From the NCBI GenBank assembly GCA_003971905.1, contig RSEE01000003.1, positions 1,116,001 through 1,180,000 on the forward strand: 64,000 nt of DNA, read 5' to 3'. Below, one piece after another: positions 1-14,800 of this stretch. Both the position numbers and the translations under genes were made by a program. This DNA is from Moniliella sp. 'wahieum'. Its lineage: Eukaryota > Basidiomycota > Moniliellomycetes > Moniliellales > Moniliellaceae. The first letter of the stretch is position 1; each line of letters begins with the position of its first letter. A model generated the notes under the pieces. It did not search any database, had not been told where the DNA came from, and saw only the letters and a list, made by a program, of their open reading frames with translations.

Positions 1-584
1 ACTGGAATTGTGGTCGTCATTGACATTATGTGAACCCGTCGATGAACGGAGATCGCCAAGTGGCAATATAGATCCGAGATAGTAGTTCTCGGATCTCATA
101 TCTCAGCGCGTGCTGTGGGATATTCCGTGGGCAGGGCTTGGCGGTCCTGGCAAAGGAGCGATTCGTGCCGGGTGTAGATCATCAGTCATCGACTTGATCG
201 ATGCCCTCCCGGCTGGCTTTCCCAGGAGCCGACGACCAAACGGGGACTAGTGATTAAGTGATTGATGATGACCGATGACTTGATCAGACAGGCGGCGAGC
301 AATTGATAATCTGGGTCATCGATAATCGAGCGGGGTGGGGGCCGGTGCGCGCCGGACACTGGCGCTGTGGCGGGGGCGGGGGGCGTGCGCTAGGGGTATC
401 GGGGGGAATGCGCCGGGCAGCGGAGGCCTGCGCCTACCCGTGCCAGATGTTCGCAGTGATAACATGCACAACACCTTAGGTCTGGGGAGCCGCGCCGTGC
501 TTATCAATCGGCCCTGGCGCCTTGCTGGCTGGTGCGACGTTCCACCGGCTCAGATCGGCCCAGCTGACCCATGCGTCCACAGCG
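1..584. other. Intergenic region upstream of FUR1-like gene
   Basis: No convincing coding frame: the open frames here lack family resemblance and are shadows of GC-rich sequence. The stretch carries several copies of ATCGAT/TGATCA-type motifs (about 185-310) like those in the other spacers of the window. It ends in the promoter of the uracil phosphoribosyltransferase gene. Confidence 0.6.
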
Positions 585-591
585 TATAAAA
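585..591 (+). promoter_or_regulatory. TATA box of the uracil phosphoribosyltransferase gene
   Basis: A perfect TATAAAA lies 121 bp before the ATG at 712, followed by a CT-rich leader (about 603-700), the usual architecture of a strongly expressed fungal gene. Function is inferred from position and sequence only. Confidence 0.6.
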
Positions 592-711
592 GGCCGCCGC
601 TGCTGAGCCGCCGCCTCGCCCTTCTCTCTCTCTTCTCTCTTGGGTTCGTCCCCCTTGGCCCGCTGCCCAGCCCCGCCTTGTGCCTTGACCCCCCTCCCAC
701 CCTCGCCTCAC

Positions 712-1465
712 ATGAGCACCACCACTGCCACCCCCTCGCCCGTCCCCGGCGTCTTGGTCATTGACCATCCGCTCGCCAAGCACCACCTTGCCAACCTGCG
801 TCTCGCCGAGACGTCGGCCCGCGACGTGCGCTTCCTCATTGGTCAGATCACCTCTGTGCTTGTGATTGAGGCAACCAAGGACCTGCCCACTCACCAGGTC
901 CAGGGTGCCGGTCCGCTTGCCCAGTTCACAGGCAGCGAGGTTACGCCCCGGATCGGTGTTGTGCCCATTCTTCGCGCCGGTCTGGGCATGACCGAAGCTG
1001 CGCTCAACTTGTTGCCCGACAACACCTCTGTCCTTCACATTGGCCTGTACCGCGAAAAGGTATCGCTGCAGCCAGTCGAGTACTACAACAAGGTATGTTG
1101 TTTGTCATTTCTTTTCTCCACTCGACCTTGGCTCCTCGTCCTTGGCCCCTCCAAATACTGACGTTGAATTGTTCTTGGCAGCTTCCATCCCAACCCACTG
1201 TGGGCAAAGTGCTCATCCTCGACCCCCTCGTCGCAACGGGCAACACGGCTGTGGCCTGTGTGCGCATGATTCTCGATTGGGGGCTCAAGGTGGAGGACAT
1301 TCGCTTTCTCTCCATTCTCGGGTCCGAGCCCGGCCTTGCCCATCTCGCTGCGTCGTTTCCCGGTCTGACTATCTACACGGCCGCGATTGACCAACATCTG
1401 GATGATAAGGGGTATATCCTTCGGGTCTTGGCGATACGGGCGACCGGCTGTTTGACACGTTGTAA
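712..1465 (+). CDS. FUR1: Uracil phosphoribosyltransferase (one 1-nt frameshift)
   Basis: Pyrimidine salvage enzyme, cytosolic: uracil + PRPP gives UMP + PPi. Exon 1 is 712-1092, intron 1093-1181 (GTATGT...CAG, 89 nt), exon 2 1182-1465. The start follows a CT-rich leader and a TATA box. About 221 aa, the normal length for the family. Visible motifs: VPILRAGLGM in the N-terminal half, the PRPP-binding loop LDPLVATGNTA in exon 2, and the AAIDQHLDDKGYIL segment. Directly after GYIL the frame breaks at about 1421-1423: one missing base (TTCGGG where TTCCGGG is expected) restores the conserved uracil-binding end GLGDTGDRLFDTL and a stop at 1463-1465. Read literally, the protein has a wrong tail running to 1541. 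I regard the deletion as an assembly error because the downstream sequence is perfectly conserved. The identity is secure. Confidence 0.93.
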
Positions 1466-2654
1466 CACTACGCGGCCGGCCTTGCACAAGTTCGATTCTC
1501 AGCACTTTCCAGAACGGGCGTTCTCCTGGGGTCCCTGCTGATCGAGCTGATCTAGCACAACAACGCCTGCAACTTGCTGGGTTGTGGTTTCTCCCCTGAA
1601 CATGCCTTCCAACCATATAAGTACCTGTACCAAAACCAAACCAATCGTATACATCTACTTATCTTTCTTCTGGAGATATTCGCATGTCCAGCACCATCTA
1701 TATTAGGAGACCAACTGAAGACCTCGAGCCTCGGGTTGAATGGAGGTGTGCGCTCCAAGGGCACAAAGTCAATTAGGAGCAATCCATCGACCTGTGGGCT
1801 CGTTCGGCATCACGGATTGATGGATCCGCCGTTTGCTTGAGTGACAAGGGCGAAAAGTGCCAGTGATCTACCCTGACAAGCAGCTTGGCCAAAAGCCATC
1901 GTATGGCTGGCGCACAGTCGGGCTAGTGAGGAGGCGTGTGGATCCAAACGTTGCCCATCAGCACGAGGTGCCCTTGCGGGGCGTGTCGGTATTACTAAGG
2001 GATGACCAATGTGCGAGCTTAGTGCCCTTTCCTGTTGGCAACGCAATTCGATTCGCCACTGTGGGCACAATCCGCTTCACAACTAGCCGATATGGGTGCG
2101 CCCCCTGGCCATTCTCCAATCGCATCAAAAATCACTGTCTCTAGCACTACGTTCAGTTCGGGCGCATCAGACTGAGCTACTTTCGGCTCTTCTTCGTCTT
2201 CCTCCCCTCCTCCCATGGATGCGAGGGTTGAGAAAATGTGGCCAAGCGACCCACTTACTCGTGCAATGGGCGCATGCGCTTGGGGACAAAGCTCACTATC
2301 CCCTCGTACATGGTGACAGGTGCAGGTGGATGTGGTGATGCCGACTTGGGCGCGGTACCGGCGCTCGGCAACCTCATTCGTACCCTGGTTAGGTTTTCAT
2401 GCAGAAACCAACTGTAACATGTAACTGACGTATACCCACTGCGGCCCAAGGGGCAGCACGCCGTTACAATCAAGTGAGCCTTGCCCAGCGCATCGACCCC
2501 CTTTCCACCTATCGTGGACCCCGGCCTCATTTTCCCCCAAATAAGTGCGAATGCCTGTTGCACCCAACCCATGCAAGCCATGTAATCCATGTAATCCATG
2601 CAAGCCTGCCAGCTGCCAGCGTGAATCAGTTCCATTTCCACCCTCGATCTAGTC
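1466..2654. other. Convergent intergenic region between FUR1 and GCN3
   Basis: Nearly 1.2 kb between two converging genes. I see no protein family in any frame. Around 2570-2605 there is a small direct repeat of an ATGTAATCC/ATGCAAGCC unit. 3' UTRs of both genes must lie here, but no clear poly(A) signal was recognised. Confidence 0.5.
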
Positions 2655-4008
2655 TTAGTCTGGGCCACCGTAAAACTGGAGCAGCGTACTGCCCACCTCA
2701 CTTGGCGTTAACACTCCTCGTCGGTAATAATCGAGGAGATGAGGCCCGGTCCCGTGTAGTCCACCTAGCCAACCATGTCAGTTTCCCCGCGTGCACGCCC
2801 ACCGCAGCAGAATCTCCAGAGCAGCTACGTACCAAAGAGTGAGCGGCCATCATCTCGTCGGTCAGCAGGCCCTCTCGCGGCTGGATCGGGCCATTTGGGG
2901 TTGTAGGCGGGCAAGTCGTCGAGTTGCGGGAAGGGAAGGATGTCCTTCTTTTGCATCGGAAGGTCCTTGGCACTGACAGGAAAGTATCGAATGAATTTGA
3001 ACCTAGCCGAGGAGCGAATGAATGAACGTGGACGCGTCAGTGGAACCCCCCCCAAACAAAACAATCCCCTTCTCTCTCCAAAGCGACCCATGGTCCCAGA
3101 ATGTGCAACGTACGTTTCCGCACACACCAAGAACGGCTTGTTGCACGCCTTGGCCGTCATGGCCAACGTAGCCGTTCCCAACGAATTGAGGATCCCGCCC
3201 GACTCAAACACCCCCTCCGCACCGACCAGCACCGTGTTGACGCTCGGCATCACCAAACCAACAGCCGAGTCGAGAATCACCGTACAAGGGATTCCTGCCT
3301 CCATCAGTTCCGCGTACGTTTGCAACCTGATCAACAAAGAGGGGGGGGGGACGACCCAACCAAACAAAACATAACAAAACAGGGGGGCGGGGGGAGGTCA
3401 GTTACCCTCGGCCGCTGCACCGTGCCCAACAGGGGTGATCGAGCCACTAGTCAACCAACAACGTACCCTTTACCTGTCGAACGCGATTCGGTCACGTACA
3501 CCCGCACCCGCTTGTTGTCGCGCTTGGTCGCCTTGAGAAGAACTTGCATCACAACGCGCGAGTAGGAGTGGGTAAGAATCACCGACCCGTCCGAGATGAG
3601 CGGGAGCGAGAGCTCGGTGATACTTTCTCTACTGTCGTGGGCTGCTGAGTGGGCAAACGCACGTGCTTTGGCCAGCAACTCGGTCTTGCTCAGCTCAAAG
3701 TCCTCCAGGTCGGGCCGGTCGTAGTGTAGGCCGACAAAGCGCTGGAACAGGTCGGCACCAGCCGTGGCAGGAAGCGGGTTGGGCAACGTCGTGCGCAGCT
3801 GCTCCACCGCATTCCGAATCGCAATCATCATCTCCGACGTGGTCTCGGGCTCAGTGGCAGTGATCAGGTCGCACAGCGCCAAAATCGCAGCAATCGGCAT
3901 CGGCGTCAAGTCGGTCTGGTTGAGGTGCTGGTTGAAAGCGGCCGTCACGTCAAAGGCCAGAGGGCTCTGGCCCCGACCGGGAGGGGGAGCCGTAGGGGCA
4001 GACGTCAT
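2655..4008 (-). CDS. GCN3: Translation initiation factor eIF2B subunit alpha (frameshifted)
   Basis: Regulatory alpha subunit of the eIF2B guanine-nucleotide exchange factor, which senses phosphorylated eIF2. Exons 4008-3467, 3336-3114, 3002-2833 and 2764-2655; the three introns (130, 111 and 68 nt) all begin with GTACGT. About 348 aa, slightly longer than the usual ~305 because of an N-terminal stretch and an insert in exon 3. Key segments: VYVTESRSTGKG, LMEAGIPCTVILDSAVG, VLVGAEGVFESGG, then KFIRYFPVSAKDLP, VDYTGPGLISSIITDEG and the ending LTPSEVGSTLLQFYGGPD. Two frame breaks: one between 2860 and 2900, and one at 2715-2717, where a GGG run reads GG; adding one base gives the canonical C-terminus and the stop at 2655. 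An upstream in-frame ATG at 4161 would add 51 unconserved residues; I prefer 4008. Confidence 0.9.
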
Positions 4009-4161
4009 TGCCGAGCTCGTCGCCTGCTTCGTAGTGGAAGAAGAGCCTTGCAGCTGTGTTGGCAGCGTCCAGTTGAACCTAGCCCGCCTGCCCGCCTCAA
4101 CCGACCGCCGCCAATCCAGCCGAGGCGGCGGACAAAAAAAGACGAAACGTTTAGGCGCCAT

Positions 4162-5153
4162 TACGTAACACGCTTCGGCTGTCCTAACAAGTCACATGTC
4201 ACACTCGATTGGGTTTTGAATCCGGCAGTAGCGCTTAGCTTGAACGCCTCCTCGACAGAAGACCACGCAGTGATCAAGCTCTTACGCGTCGCGTCGAGGG
4301 GCTGGTAGATTAGATGGCACCCCTGCGTTCGACATACATGCCTACCGCCTCCCAGCTGTACGGGTATGCCAGTTTCTTCGCCCAACTGTACCGCGTACCG
4401 TGAAGTGATTCGAACCAATGCCGCATTGTCCTCTCTCGCCCTGCAACGCTCTTCCCCCCCGCTGTGCATTAGAGAGAAGACGAGGAAGAGGCAAAGGTCA
4501 CCAAGAATTTCTCATTCCTACCTTAAGGTGCAAAGGCCAAAGGCCAGGCGTCAGACGTCAGACGTCAGACGACCCTGCCCTCGCTCTCACCCTTCCAACC
4601 TATCAGAACCCGAGTAACAGACTGGCGTTCTACTCTTCTGTCCTGGCTGCACCCACCTACGCCGAACAACCCCACCACACGCTCGAGCACTTACTTCATA
4701 TTGAAAACGAGGATGGACGCAGGACGAGTATGGTACAAGAAGAAAAAGGGATAAGGGACAAGAGGGTGGTCCATCCAAGGCTTCCTGGAGAGAAGGAAAG
4801 AAGAAAGAGAGGCACGGGGGAACAGGGAACGATGACAAGGTGCAGATAGGAATTGGCACGGTAAACGAGCGGCGCGCCCGGTCCGAGTAAGCGCAGCAGG
4901 GCAGAAATGAGAGTACGCGTGACGCATGCGACCAAAATGGAAGCGGCGACACACCAACCAAAAATGACCAGGGAAGAAGAGGAGCAAGAACAAAGCGCGG
5001 GAAGCGATCCGTTTCCCACAGAGCGGGGATGGGGGGGGGGAGGCTGTTCCCGTCTGTTGGTAAGAAAAGAAAAGAAAAGTGGGAATCCGAGAATCACGTC
5101 CGCACCTGGTGCGCAGCGATGCAGACGGGAAGCAGCACGGTTGTCCTCAGGCC
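4162..5153. other. Intergenic region between GCN3 and the SRPK gene
   Basis: About 1 kb with no supported gene. Contains a GACGTCA tandem (4549-4571, about three units), an A/G-rich stretch (4700-4830, 4960-5085) and a poly-G run near 5030. Immediately after it (5161-5186) lies a CCATCGC tandem that forms the last codons of the kinase frame. Confidence 0.5.
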
Positions 5154-7840
<2,687 letters not shown>

Positions 7841-8960
7841 TCAGTACCCCGTGCCGTGTGCTGCGTGCTGCGTGCTGCCGTCTGCCGCTTGTCCAGTGCA
7901 GGAGCAGGACGCATGACGGCGACGCGTGACGAGATGGGCGGTGGCCTGGTGGGCGCCCTGGGGCTCCCCATTCCGGGCCGGTGACTCGTACCCGTCCGTG
8001 CCTTGGGGCGCAGTGGCTAGTGTGGCCCAGTGCCTAGGACTCCCGACCGAGGCGCCCTGGAGCAGGGCCGCAGCCGTGGGATGCGGTGTGGGATCGATGG
8101 GACAGAGCGAGTGCAGTGTGATAGCTACGGAAGCACCTACCAACTCCCCGTCCAGATGAGCAACATTTCATTATTAATCCAGGCGGCGACAAGGGACCAG
8201 TGCCCCAGACGGAGGGTGAGGCGTGACACGCGTGACAGAGGAGGGCTAGTGGCAAACGGGTCCTCTTCGAGCGCGTCACACGTCATGCGTCACTAGCACT
8301 CCTTAGAGCTTGGCACGTCCGATTGAACTCTGCACGCAGAGCCCCCCCCGCGCCCTGGTCCTGGCCTGGGGCACGGCGCTGCTCTTGCGTCTGCGACATG
8401 CACAGTGACCAGGTGGCTTGCGACAGGGCTTGCTGTTGGCCGCAGACACGCCATGCCAGCTCCTGTTCTATGCACAGGCCACGCAGACCGACTGCTCAGG
8501 CGCTCAGACCGAGCTCTCAGATCTCAGACGGAGCACGGGAACCGACTGGCTGTTCCTGCGTGCGCTGAGCGGCTCAGCGCTGCTGAATGGCTGAAGCTTG
8601 AACCAGTCGAACATGGAATACTGCACCAGAGCTGCGCTGGCAGGGCCCTCGCCCTTATTCAGGTGGGGATTGCGGCTTTGGAGGCCGGTGGCTACTGGCG
8701 CGTGCATGTGACATGTGACGCGTGGTGCATGATACACGATGCGTGACGTGTGATGGTGCAAGTTGGTGGCAAAGCCAGTCACGAATTAGCCGGCGCGCAG
8801 GGTAGGCGCTCATGCATCGCGTTATTTATTAGCGCTTGACGTACTGAGTAGCACGAGTACTGCGTCTGTGTTGAGTATGTGAGTACTCAGGCTCAGGGTG
8901 TTCTTGTGAGTAAATAAGTACTGAGTTTTTTTGGCTGGCTCAGTACTCAGTATCTCTTGA

Positions 8961-9018
8961 GTAACTAGTAACTAGTAACTAGTAACTAGTAACTAGTAAC
9001 GCGTAACGCGTAACGCGA
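8961..9018 (+). repeat. Tandem heptamers (ACTAGTA)n then (ACGCGTA)n
   Basis: Six to seven copies of a 7-bp unit with core ACTAGT run directly into about three copies of a 7-bp unit with core ACGCGT. Each unit is a perfect 6-bp palindrome plus one spacer base, and the change of core occurs without changing the 7-bp period. Confidence 0.85.
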
Positions 9019-9192
9019 GTCCAGTGCGTGACTGAATGCACACCTGCGACTTGGAGCTTGGGATGCCGGATGTGTGATGTCTGCATGATGTCTCCGATCA
9101 TTGGTGATCAATGCTTGCGCTTGAACCAGCACGTTTATTTGCACCCTCGGTGCCGCGGGCCAAGTTCTAAATGTGTAGCCTGTGTAGCGTGC

Positions 9193-9216
9193 AGCCTTGG
9201 AGCTTGGAGCTTGGAG
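9193..9216 (+). repeat. Short tandem of a GGAGCTT heptamer
   Basis: Three copies of a 7-bp GGAGCTT unit. The 7-bp period is the same as in the other spacer repeats; the core here (GAGCTT/AGCT) is only a 4-bp palindrome. Confidence 0.6.
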
Positions 9217-9883
9217 CCTCTTGTAGTATAGCTTGTTTATTATTTCCGATTTTAACGCGTAACGCGCATCGTTTAACGTTTGCTGTTTAACGTTTAGGCT
9301 TTGCGCTAAGCCGCTAAGCGCTAAACGCATATAGTGCTTAGGCTAAGCTCAACGCCTCCCGGTTACCGCTTCCCGGTTCCCCGGGAAAATGGACCGCTCT
9401 TCAGTCTCATTGGTTTCATATTTCAGTCCCGGATCCCAGACCCTACACCGTCTGGCCCTAAGCTGTTGCAGCCGATGGAGCGCGGTGCCTGCATTGGATC
9501 CCTGCACCTCGCGGGGCCGGAGCCAACTGTCATGCGTTGCATCATGGCAACTGTTTACTGTAGCCTGAGTTATGCAGACGCCATCACTAGCATTTGTCAC
9601 TTGTTACTATGTCGCGTGCCCACTCGTCCCGCCGGCTTTTGCCAGGCCCGGACGGGGGCGTGAAAAGCAATTAACTTGACGCTAACGTGCTGACGGGATT
9701 ATGAGCCCCTGTGCCGCTCTTCGGCCTGAATATCTGAATCCTGAATAGTGACTAGCACTGATGACTAGGTGAGTGACTAGTGACTGAACCAACCAAGCGC
9801 CAAAAGGACATCCTGCATCCAATCCAAACCTGTGGCAACTATCCAACCCATCCTTCGGAGCAGGAAGATCATCGATCATCATT

Positions 9884-9906
9884 CACCGGTCACCGGTCAC
9901 CGGTCA
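9884..9906 (+). repeat. Tandem heptamer (ACCGGTC)n
   Basis: Three copies of ACCGGT plus one base, preceded at 9869-9880 by ATCGATCATC. Another member of the 7-bp palindromic repeat class of this window. Confidence 0.75.
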
Positions 9907-10332
9907 CTGTGGCACAGGTACCCCCGGCATCACGAGCTTCACGCATTACCCGTTGAGCTTTACCAAGCTGTATACCAGGTGCACCAGTGCTGTACCATCA
10001 GGTTGTAGCGGCCAAGGTGTACCTGGCAATTGGAATAGCCGTGGGGTAGACAGAAACATGGAACGAGAATCGGACCGGCGAGAGGGCGGGCCGCTGGTTA
10101 TTGACCGCTCCTTTCGGTCCTGTTCCGCCTCTGCTCCCCCCCCCCAACCGCCCCTGTTTGCCCCCCTGTGGCAGCCCGCCGCCCTTGTGAGCGAAAGCCC
10201 GCGCGCATCTCCTCTACCGCGTCCTACACCATGCATCATGCATCACCGGTCACCAGAATGAGTTACTGGGGTGGTCTCGTGGAAGGTAGCATAGCGTTGA
10301 ATGATGAAACGTTGAACGTAACGTTGAATGTC

Positions 10333-10437
10333 TGACAAGAATGGGAATTCGAACCCACGCCCCCAAGTTTGGAGCTACAAGCTGCTACAGCCGGCTAACG
10401 TATGTATCGGCGCTAGCTTGGACCACTGGTACTGAGT
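10333..10437 (-). pseudogene. Degenerate tRNA gene, tRNA-Leu-like
   Basis: On the minus strand the sequence has a D-arm-like segment CAGTGGTCCAAGCTAGCGCC, a variable-arm-like CTCCAAACTTGGGGGCG, then GTGGGTTCGAATTCCCA resembling a T-arm, and a 3' end ATTCTTGTCA. This order and the long variable arm fit a tRNA-Leu (Ser less likely). The 5' acceptor strand expected to pair with TTCTTGT is not present (ACTCAGT is there instead), the T-stem is imperfect, and no clean anticodon arm can be folded. I infer a decayed tRNA copy, not a working gene; the region between the arms might also include a former intron. Confidence 0.45.
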
Positions 10438-11120
10438 ATACCGGGAGTACACTGAGCACGTACTGAGTACTGATCGATGATCAATGATCGGTGACGTCTG
10501 CATCATGCATCATGCGTCACGCGTCAGTGCGTCAGCACATCTGCATGTCAGATCTCAGACTGCAGGGTCCGTCAGGGTCTTGCCAGGTAGCACCGGAGGT
10601 ATCGGGTTGTGCAAAGGCTGGAGCAGGCTAGAGCAGGCTGGAGCAGGTAGGAGTCGGCTGCGCTGGCGTCGCCTGGCCGCCTGAGGGCCTGGTCCGGCTA
10701 CATGCAGATGCAGGTCGGATTCTCAGAATTCAGATGGTCAGCCGGTCAGATGTCGGAGCTCATGCGCTCATGCACGTACCATGCACCGAAGCAACTGATA
10801 CAGATGATCGATGGTCGATGGTCGATGAAGCTGCCGTAGCAGTGCTGTAGCCTGCAGAAGATGCTGCAGCTCCGCCGGCCCGATGTCGGGCAAAGCGGGA
10901 TACCGGACGTGTGAGATGTGACACGTGACATGGAATGTGATGCAATGCATGACGGCATAGCGTGACATGTGATGCACGTGATGTACGATACCACGCGTGA
11001 CATGTGACGTGCGGCGTGAGTGCAATCAGCATCACATGTCACAGGGACTAGCGACTTCTGACTCTAGCTACTAATAGTGCCTAGTGACTGACTAGCTAGT
11101 GACTAACCACAGTGACCGGA

Positions 11121-11156
11121 GTGACTAGTGACTAGTGACTAGTGACCTAGTGACCG
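11121..11156 (+). repeat. Tandem heptamer (GTGACTA)n
   Basis: Three to four copies of a GTGACTA unit (core ACTAGT) flanked on both sides by GTGACCGGAGT, so that the tandem sits inside a larger direct repeat. A reverse-oriented partner (CAGTCACTAGTCACTAGTCACC) lies at 11334-11355. Confidence 0.75.
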
Positions 11157-11878
11157 GAGTAGCTAGTAGTGGTCCAAGCTTGAATTTTGAAGCACAACAT
11201 TGTCGCGCAGGCTGTAACCACATTATATTCACAGCCAAGCAACAAGCCGCCTAGAAAGCGCTGCTTAGGCTAAGCACTCAGTACGTCCAGTCACTATTCC
11301 TAGAGTGACTGTCGGGGCTTGTGAAAACAAGGGGCAGTCACTAGTCACTAGTCACCGGGTCAGATGGCGGGTGACGTAATGTTGGGGTTTATACGCCTGA
11401 GCCTCACCGGCACCTCAGATCCCTCAGACGACTAGAATGCGAAGAGAAGTAACTAGTAACAAGGGAAGCAAAGAATGCGTTGGTAGAGAGGAGGAATCAT
11501 CACTCAGGTTAATCAGGATCGGCGAAGAGCGAAGAGCAACTATAGTGATAGTGAGCCCCAGGCCTGATTAGTTCCTGATTAGCGCTTAGCTACTGTGACG
11601 CGTGACAGGTGGCAGTATAATTCTGAACATTGAACGTTGAACGTTCAAGGTGAACATTTAAGTTGAGCGTTGGTGTGAAGGGCGGAATGGGTGGGAGGGT
11701 TAGGCGGAGTTTCCATCACGTGACCATCTGGACCGGACCGGCCGGCCCAGCGCGGAGCGGCTCGGCTGGGCGCTTGGGGTTGCTGTGCTTTCGCCCCAAC
11801 CTGCCCGCGGCCCGCTTCCACTCGAGTAGGGCCTGGTGCGCGCATCCCCACCCCCGCCTCGCCGTCCGCACCCCCAGC

Positions 11879-14800
11879 ATGAGTGCCGGCTTCAACGCCA
11901 TTTCCACCGTCCTCAACCACCCCACTCGTCGGGCCCACCCCATCGACCCCCACTCGTCTCGCTACCCCGCCCTTCTTTTCCCCGCGCTCCCTCCGGCCGA
12001 CACCCTCGTCCCCCCCGCTGCCCCCCCATTGACGCCGAGGCATATGCGCGTGAGACTAGGCCGGTGTGGGGGAAATTGCGACGCCCCCCTGCCGCCCGTG
12101 GCTCTGGGCCTGGGGCGGCTGGCACTGGCACTGGCGTTGTGAGCGAGGAGGAAGACGTGGCGCCGCTGGAATCGGTGCCTTCGGTCTTCTTTGACTTGGA
12201 CTATTCCCTGTCCGACCCAAGGTACTTCGAGCAGGTCTTTGAGGTCAGTGCCGCTGTCCCCTTTCCACCGATGGCACTTCGTCCCTTGCCGAGGCCGCCC
12301 AAGAGGCCTTGACAGCATCCCTCCCCTGCTGGGCGAGAAACTGTCGTTTTATTCGGATGTGATCGAACAGCATCTCGTCACTGCCTTGTCTGAGCGGTCG
12401 GAAGCGATCCTGAATGCCGCCTCTTCTCTGCAAACCCTCACCGAGGCTGGACGCCAATGTGCTTCCGACACAGCTGCGCTCCAGGGCAGCATGCGCGCTT
12501 TGGACCAGGACATCACTCATACCGGCACCTCTCTCATCCTACACCAGCACCGCCGCCGCCGACTTCAACTGCTACTGTCCACGCTAGAACGCATCCAAAC
12601 GGTTGTTAGCCAATCCGAAACAGTCGAACAGCTTGCTCAGCAACGTAGATGGTTGGATGCGTTGCAGACTGCCAAGCAAGTGCGTCTGTCACTCCAACAG
12701 CCTCTTGTCCTTTCAGCCTCAGCCGGCACAGAGGATCAGCAAGAGGAAAAGCAGCTCAAACTTTCCGACGTTGCCTCCCTGGCAGCATTGTCAACTCGCC
12801 TGGACGGAAGTGCAACACAAACCTCTGAGGCTCTCTGTGGCGAGCTGGAAACGGCATTGAGAGACTGGTTCACAAAGAGCATACTGATCTCCTCGTTTCT
12901 GAGGCAGATGACCGCGCGACACCCGGCACGCTTCTCAGGTACGACTGAGCAATTACGTTCTCTGCGAGCCCGGCGAGCCCGCACCTTGCGTTCCTCCATC
13001 GCTTTGGCTGCCGAGCAGTTGGCCGAGGCTACAGCGGAGGCTACACCCTTGCCGGGCACAGAGGCCTCCCCTGTCGTCACTGCTTCTCTGATCCAAGGTC
13101 CTGATTCACTTCCCTCGGCGGGGTCTCCGACCCGTGTCAGAAGGAGATGAAAACCCACCTCAAGTTGCAGGACGAGGGGATGCTGGAGACCATACGGCCC
13201 TTGCTTGCTGCTCTGGCACAAGCCAATTCCCTTGGTTTGGTCCCTCGTACCCTAGAGCAGGCTACCTTGGGAGCTGTCCAGCAAATTGCCCCGGTTGCTT
13301 GGACCGCTGCCCAGTTCCCAGAGGAAGCGATTCCTGGCCTTGTTCAGCTCGTCAATCCAGAGCCCGGAGTGAATAAACCTCCTGAGGCGGCCATCGCCCA
13401 CCTTCGCTCGTTGTCTGCCCCCGAGTTTGTGGAGCGAACCCACGTTTACCTAGAGGCCGTGTTAGACGTGCTTCATGCTTCTGACCAGGCCCTCGTCATT
13501 CTTTCGCAATTGCCCGAAATGATCCAGCTGCCTGCGGACGACGAACGCATAACCCAAGCTCGTACAAATGCGTGTGGCAGTTCACACCTCGGCCGCACGT
13601 ATCTTTTCCGCGCGGGGTCTTGTGCTGGGATCGCCACAGCCCGCACCGACCCTATCCGATCTTGAGGACCCGGCGAACGTCTGGGCTGACCCAGAACTGA
13701 CCGCTTTCCTTCCCTCTTTCCAACTGGGATGGGGCTTCATGCTGCGTAGCCGCTTGCCTTCTCACTTGGCAAGCAGTAATAGCGGGTCCAGTAACGGTCC
13801 AGTGGCGGATCCGATGTGCTGCGCTCCACCCTTCTGCGTTTGGCACGCGAGTTTGTGGGTGTGGTACATGCCCGCAGGTTGTCGGTTGCAGCGGCTGCTG
13901 TGGACACGGAGAAGTGGAGTGCGAAATCGGTGCCAGCCCCAGTTCAAGCACTTGTGGAGACGATGTTGCTTGGGGCAACGGAGGACCCAGCGCAGCTGTC
14001 GGTGTTGTGTCAGACTGGTCAAGGATCTATCCAGCAACCGTTGCAAAATGGCAAGACAACCACCCAACGCGATCCCAAGACACTTGAGATCGAGGGCCAC
14101 CGGTACTTTGTCGTGGGGGCGACCTTGATCGTGCTCCCCCAGTTGGGGCGGTACTGTCGCCTGGTTGTCAACCTGCCCTTGATCTGTGTCGAAGTTCTTG
14201 CCCGTCTCGTCGAGTTTCTCAAACAATTTAACAGCCGCGTGTGCCAGCTGGTCCTGGGTGCAGGTGCGCTCCGCAGTGCCGGTCTGACCAATATCAACGC
14301 TCGCCATTTGGCGCTGGCTGACAGTCTCTCAGTGCTGTGATGGGCCTACTGCCCTACATTCGCGAGATGGTGCGACGCCACCTGCCAAAGCGGATGAAGC
14401 TGATGCTCACTGAGTTCGATCGTCTGCGACAGGACTACACTGATCATCGGATGGAGATCCAAACTAAACTCGTCTCCATCCTTCAGGAACGAATTGCTGT
14501 TCATTCACGCTCTCTCCGGGTACGTTTCTTCCTTCAGGTAGGGTTTGATGTTCTGAATGCTGACTGCTGTCTCGATACAGGTTCTGAATTGGGAAAAAGC
14601 TGCTGAGGCGGAGCGTCAGTTCCGACTTGGACTCAAACAAAAAGCGGCCAATACACCTCAAGATGAAGAAACCCCACAGGAGGAAGGGAGCGGGAATGAG
14701 AAGGGCGAGGAGGAACCTCCTCAGCTGAGTCCCCTAGCTGGACTTCTCAAGGATAGCTCAACGTTATCGACCATTCTAAGTCGCTATCTCCCCACTGGTA

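Noticed and set aside
712-1541. Programmed frameshift at the end of FUR1 and RPL12
   Set aside because: No slippery heptamer or downstream structure is evident, and the same type of break occurs in many unrelated genes, so a missing base is simpler.
4390-4440. GATTCGAACC motif suggesting a second tRNA on the minus strand
   Set aside because: The flanking bases do not form a T-stem and no D-arm or acceptor stem is found.
8961-11360. CRISPR-like array of short repeats
   Set aside because: Units are contiguous 7-mers without unique spacers, in a eukaryotic genome.
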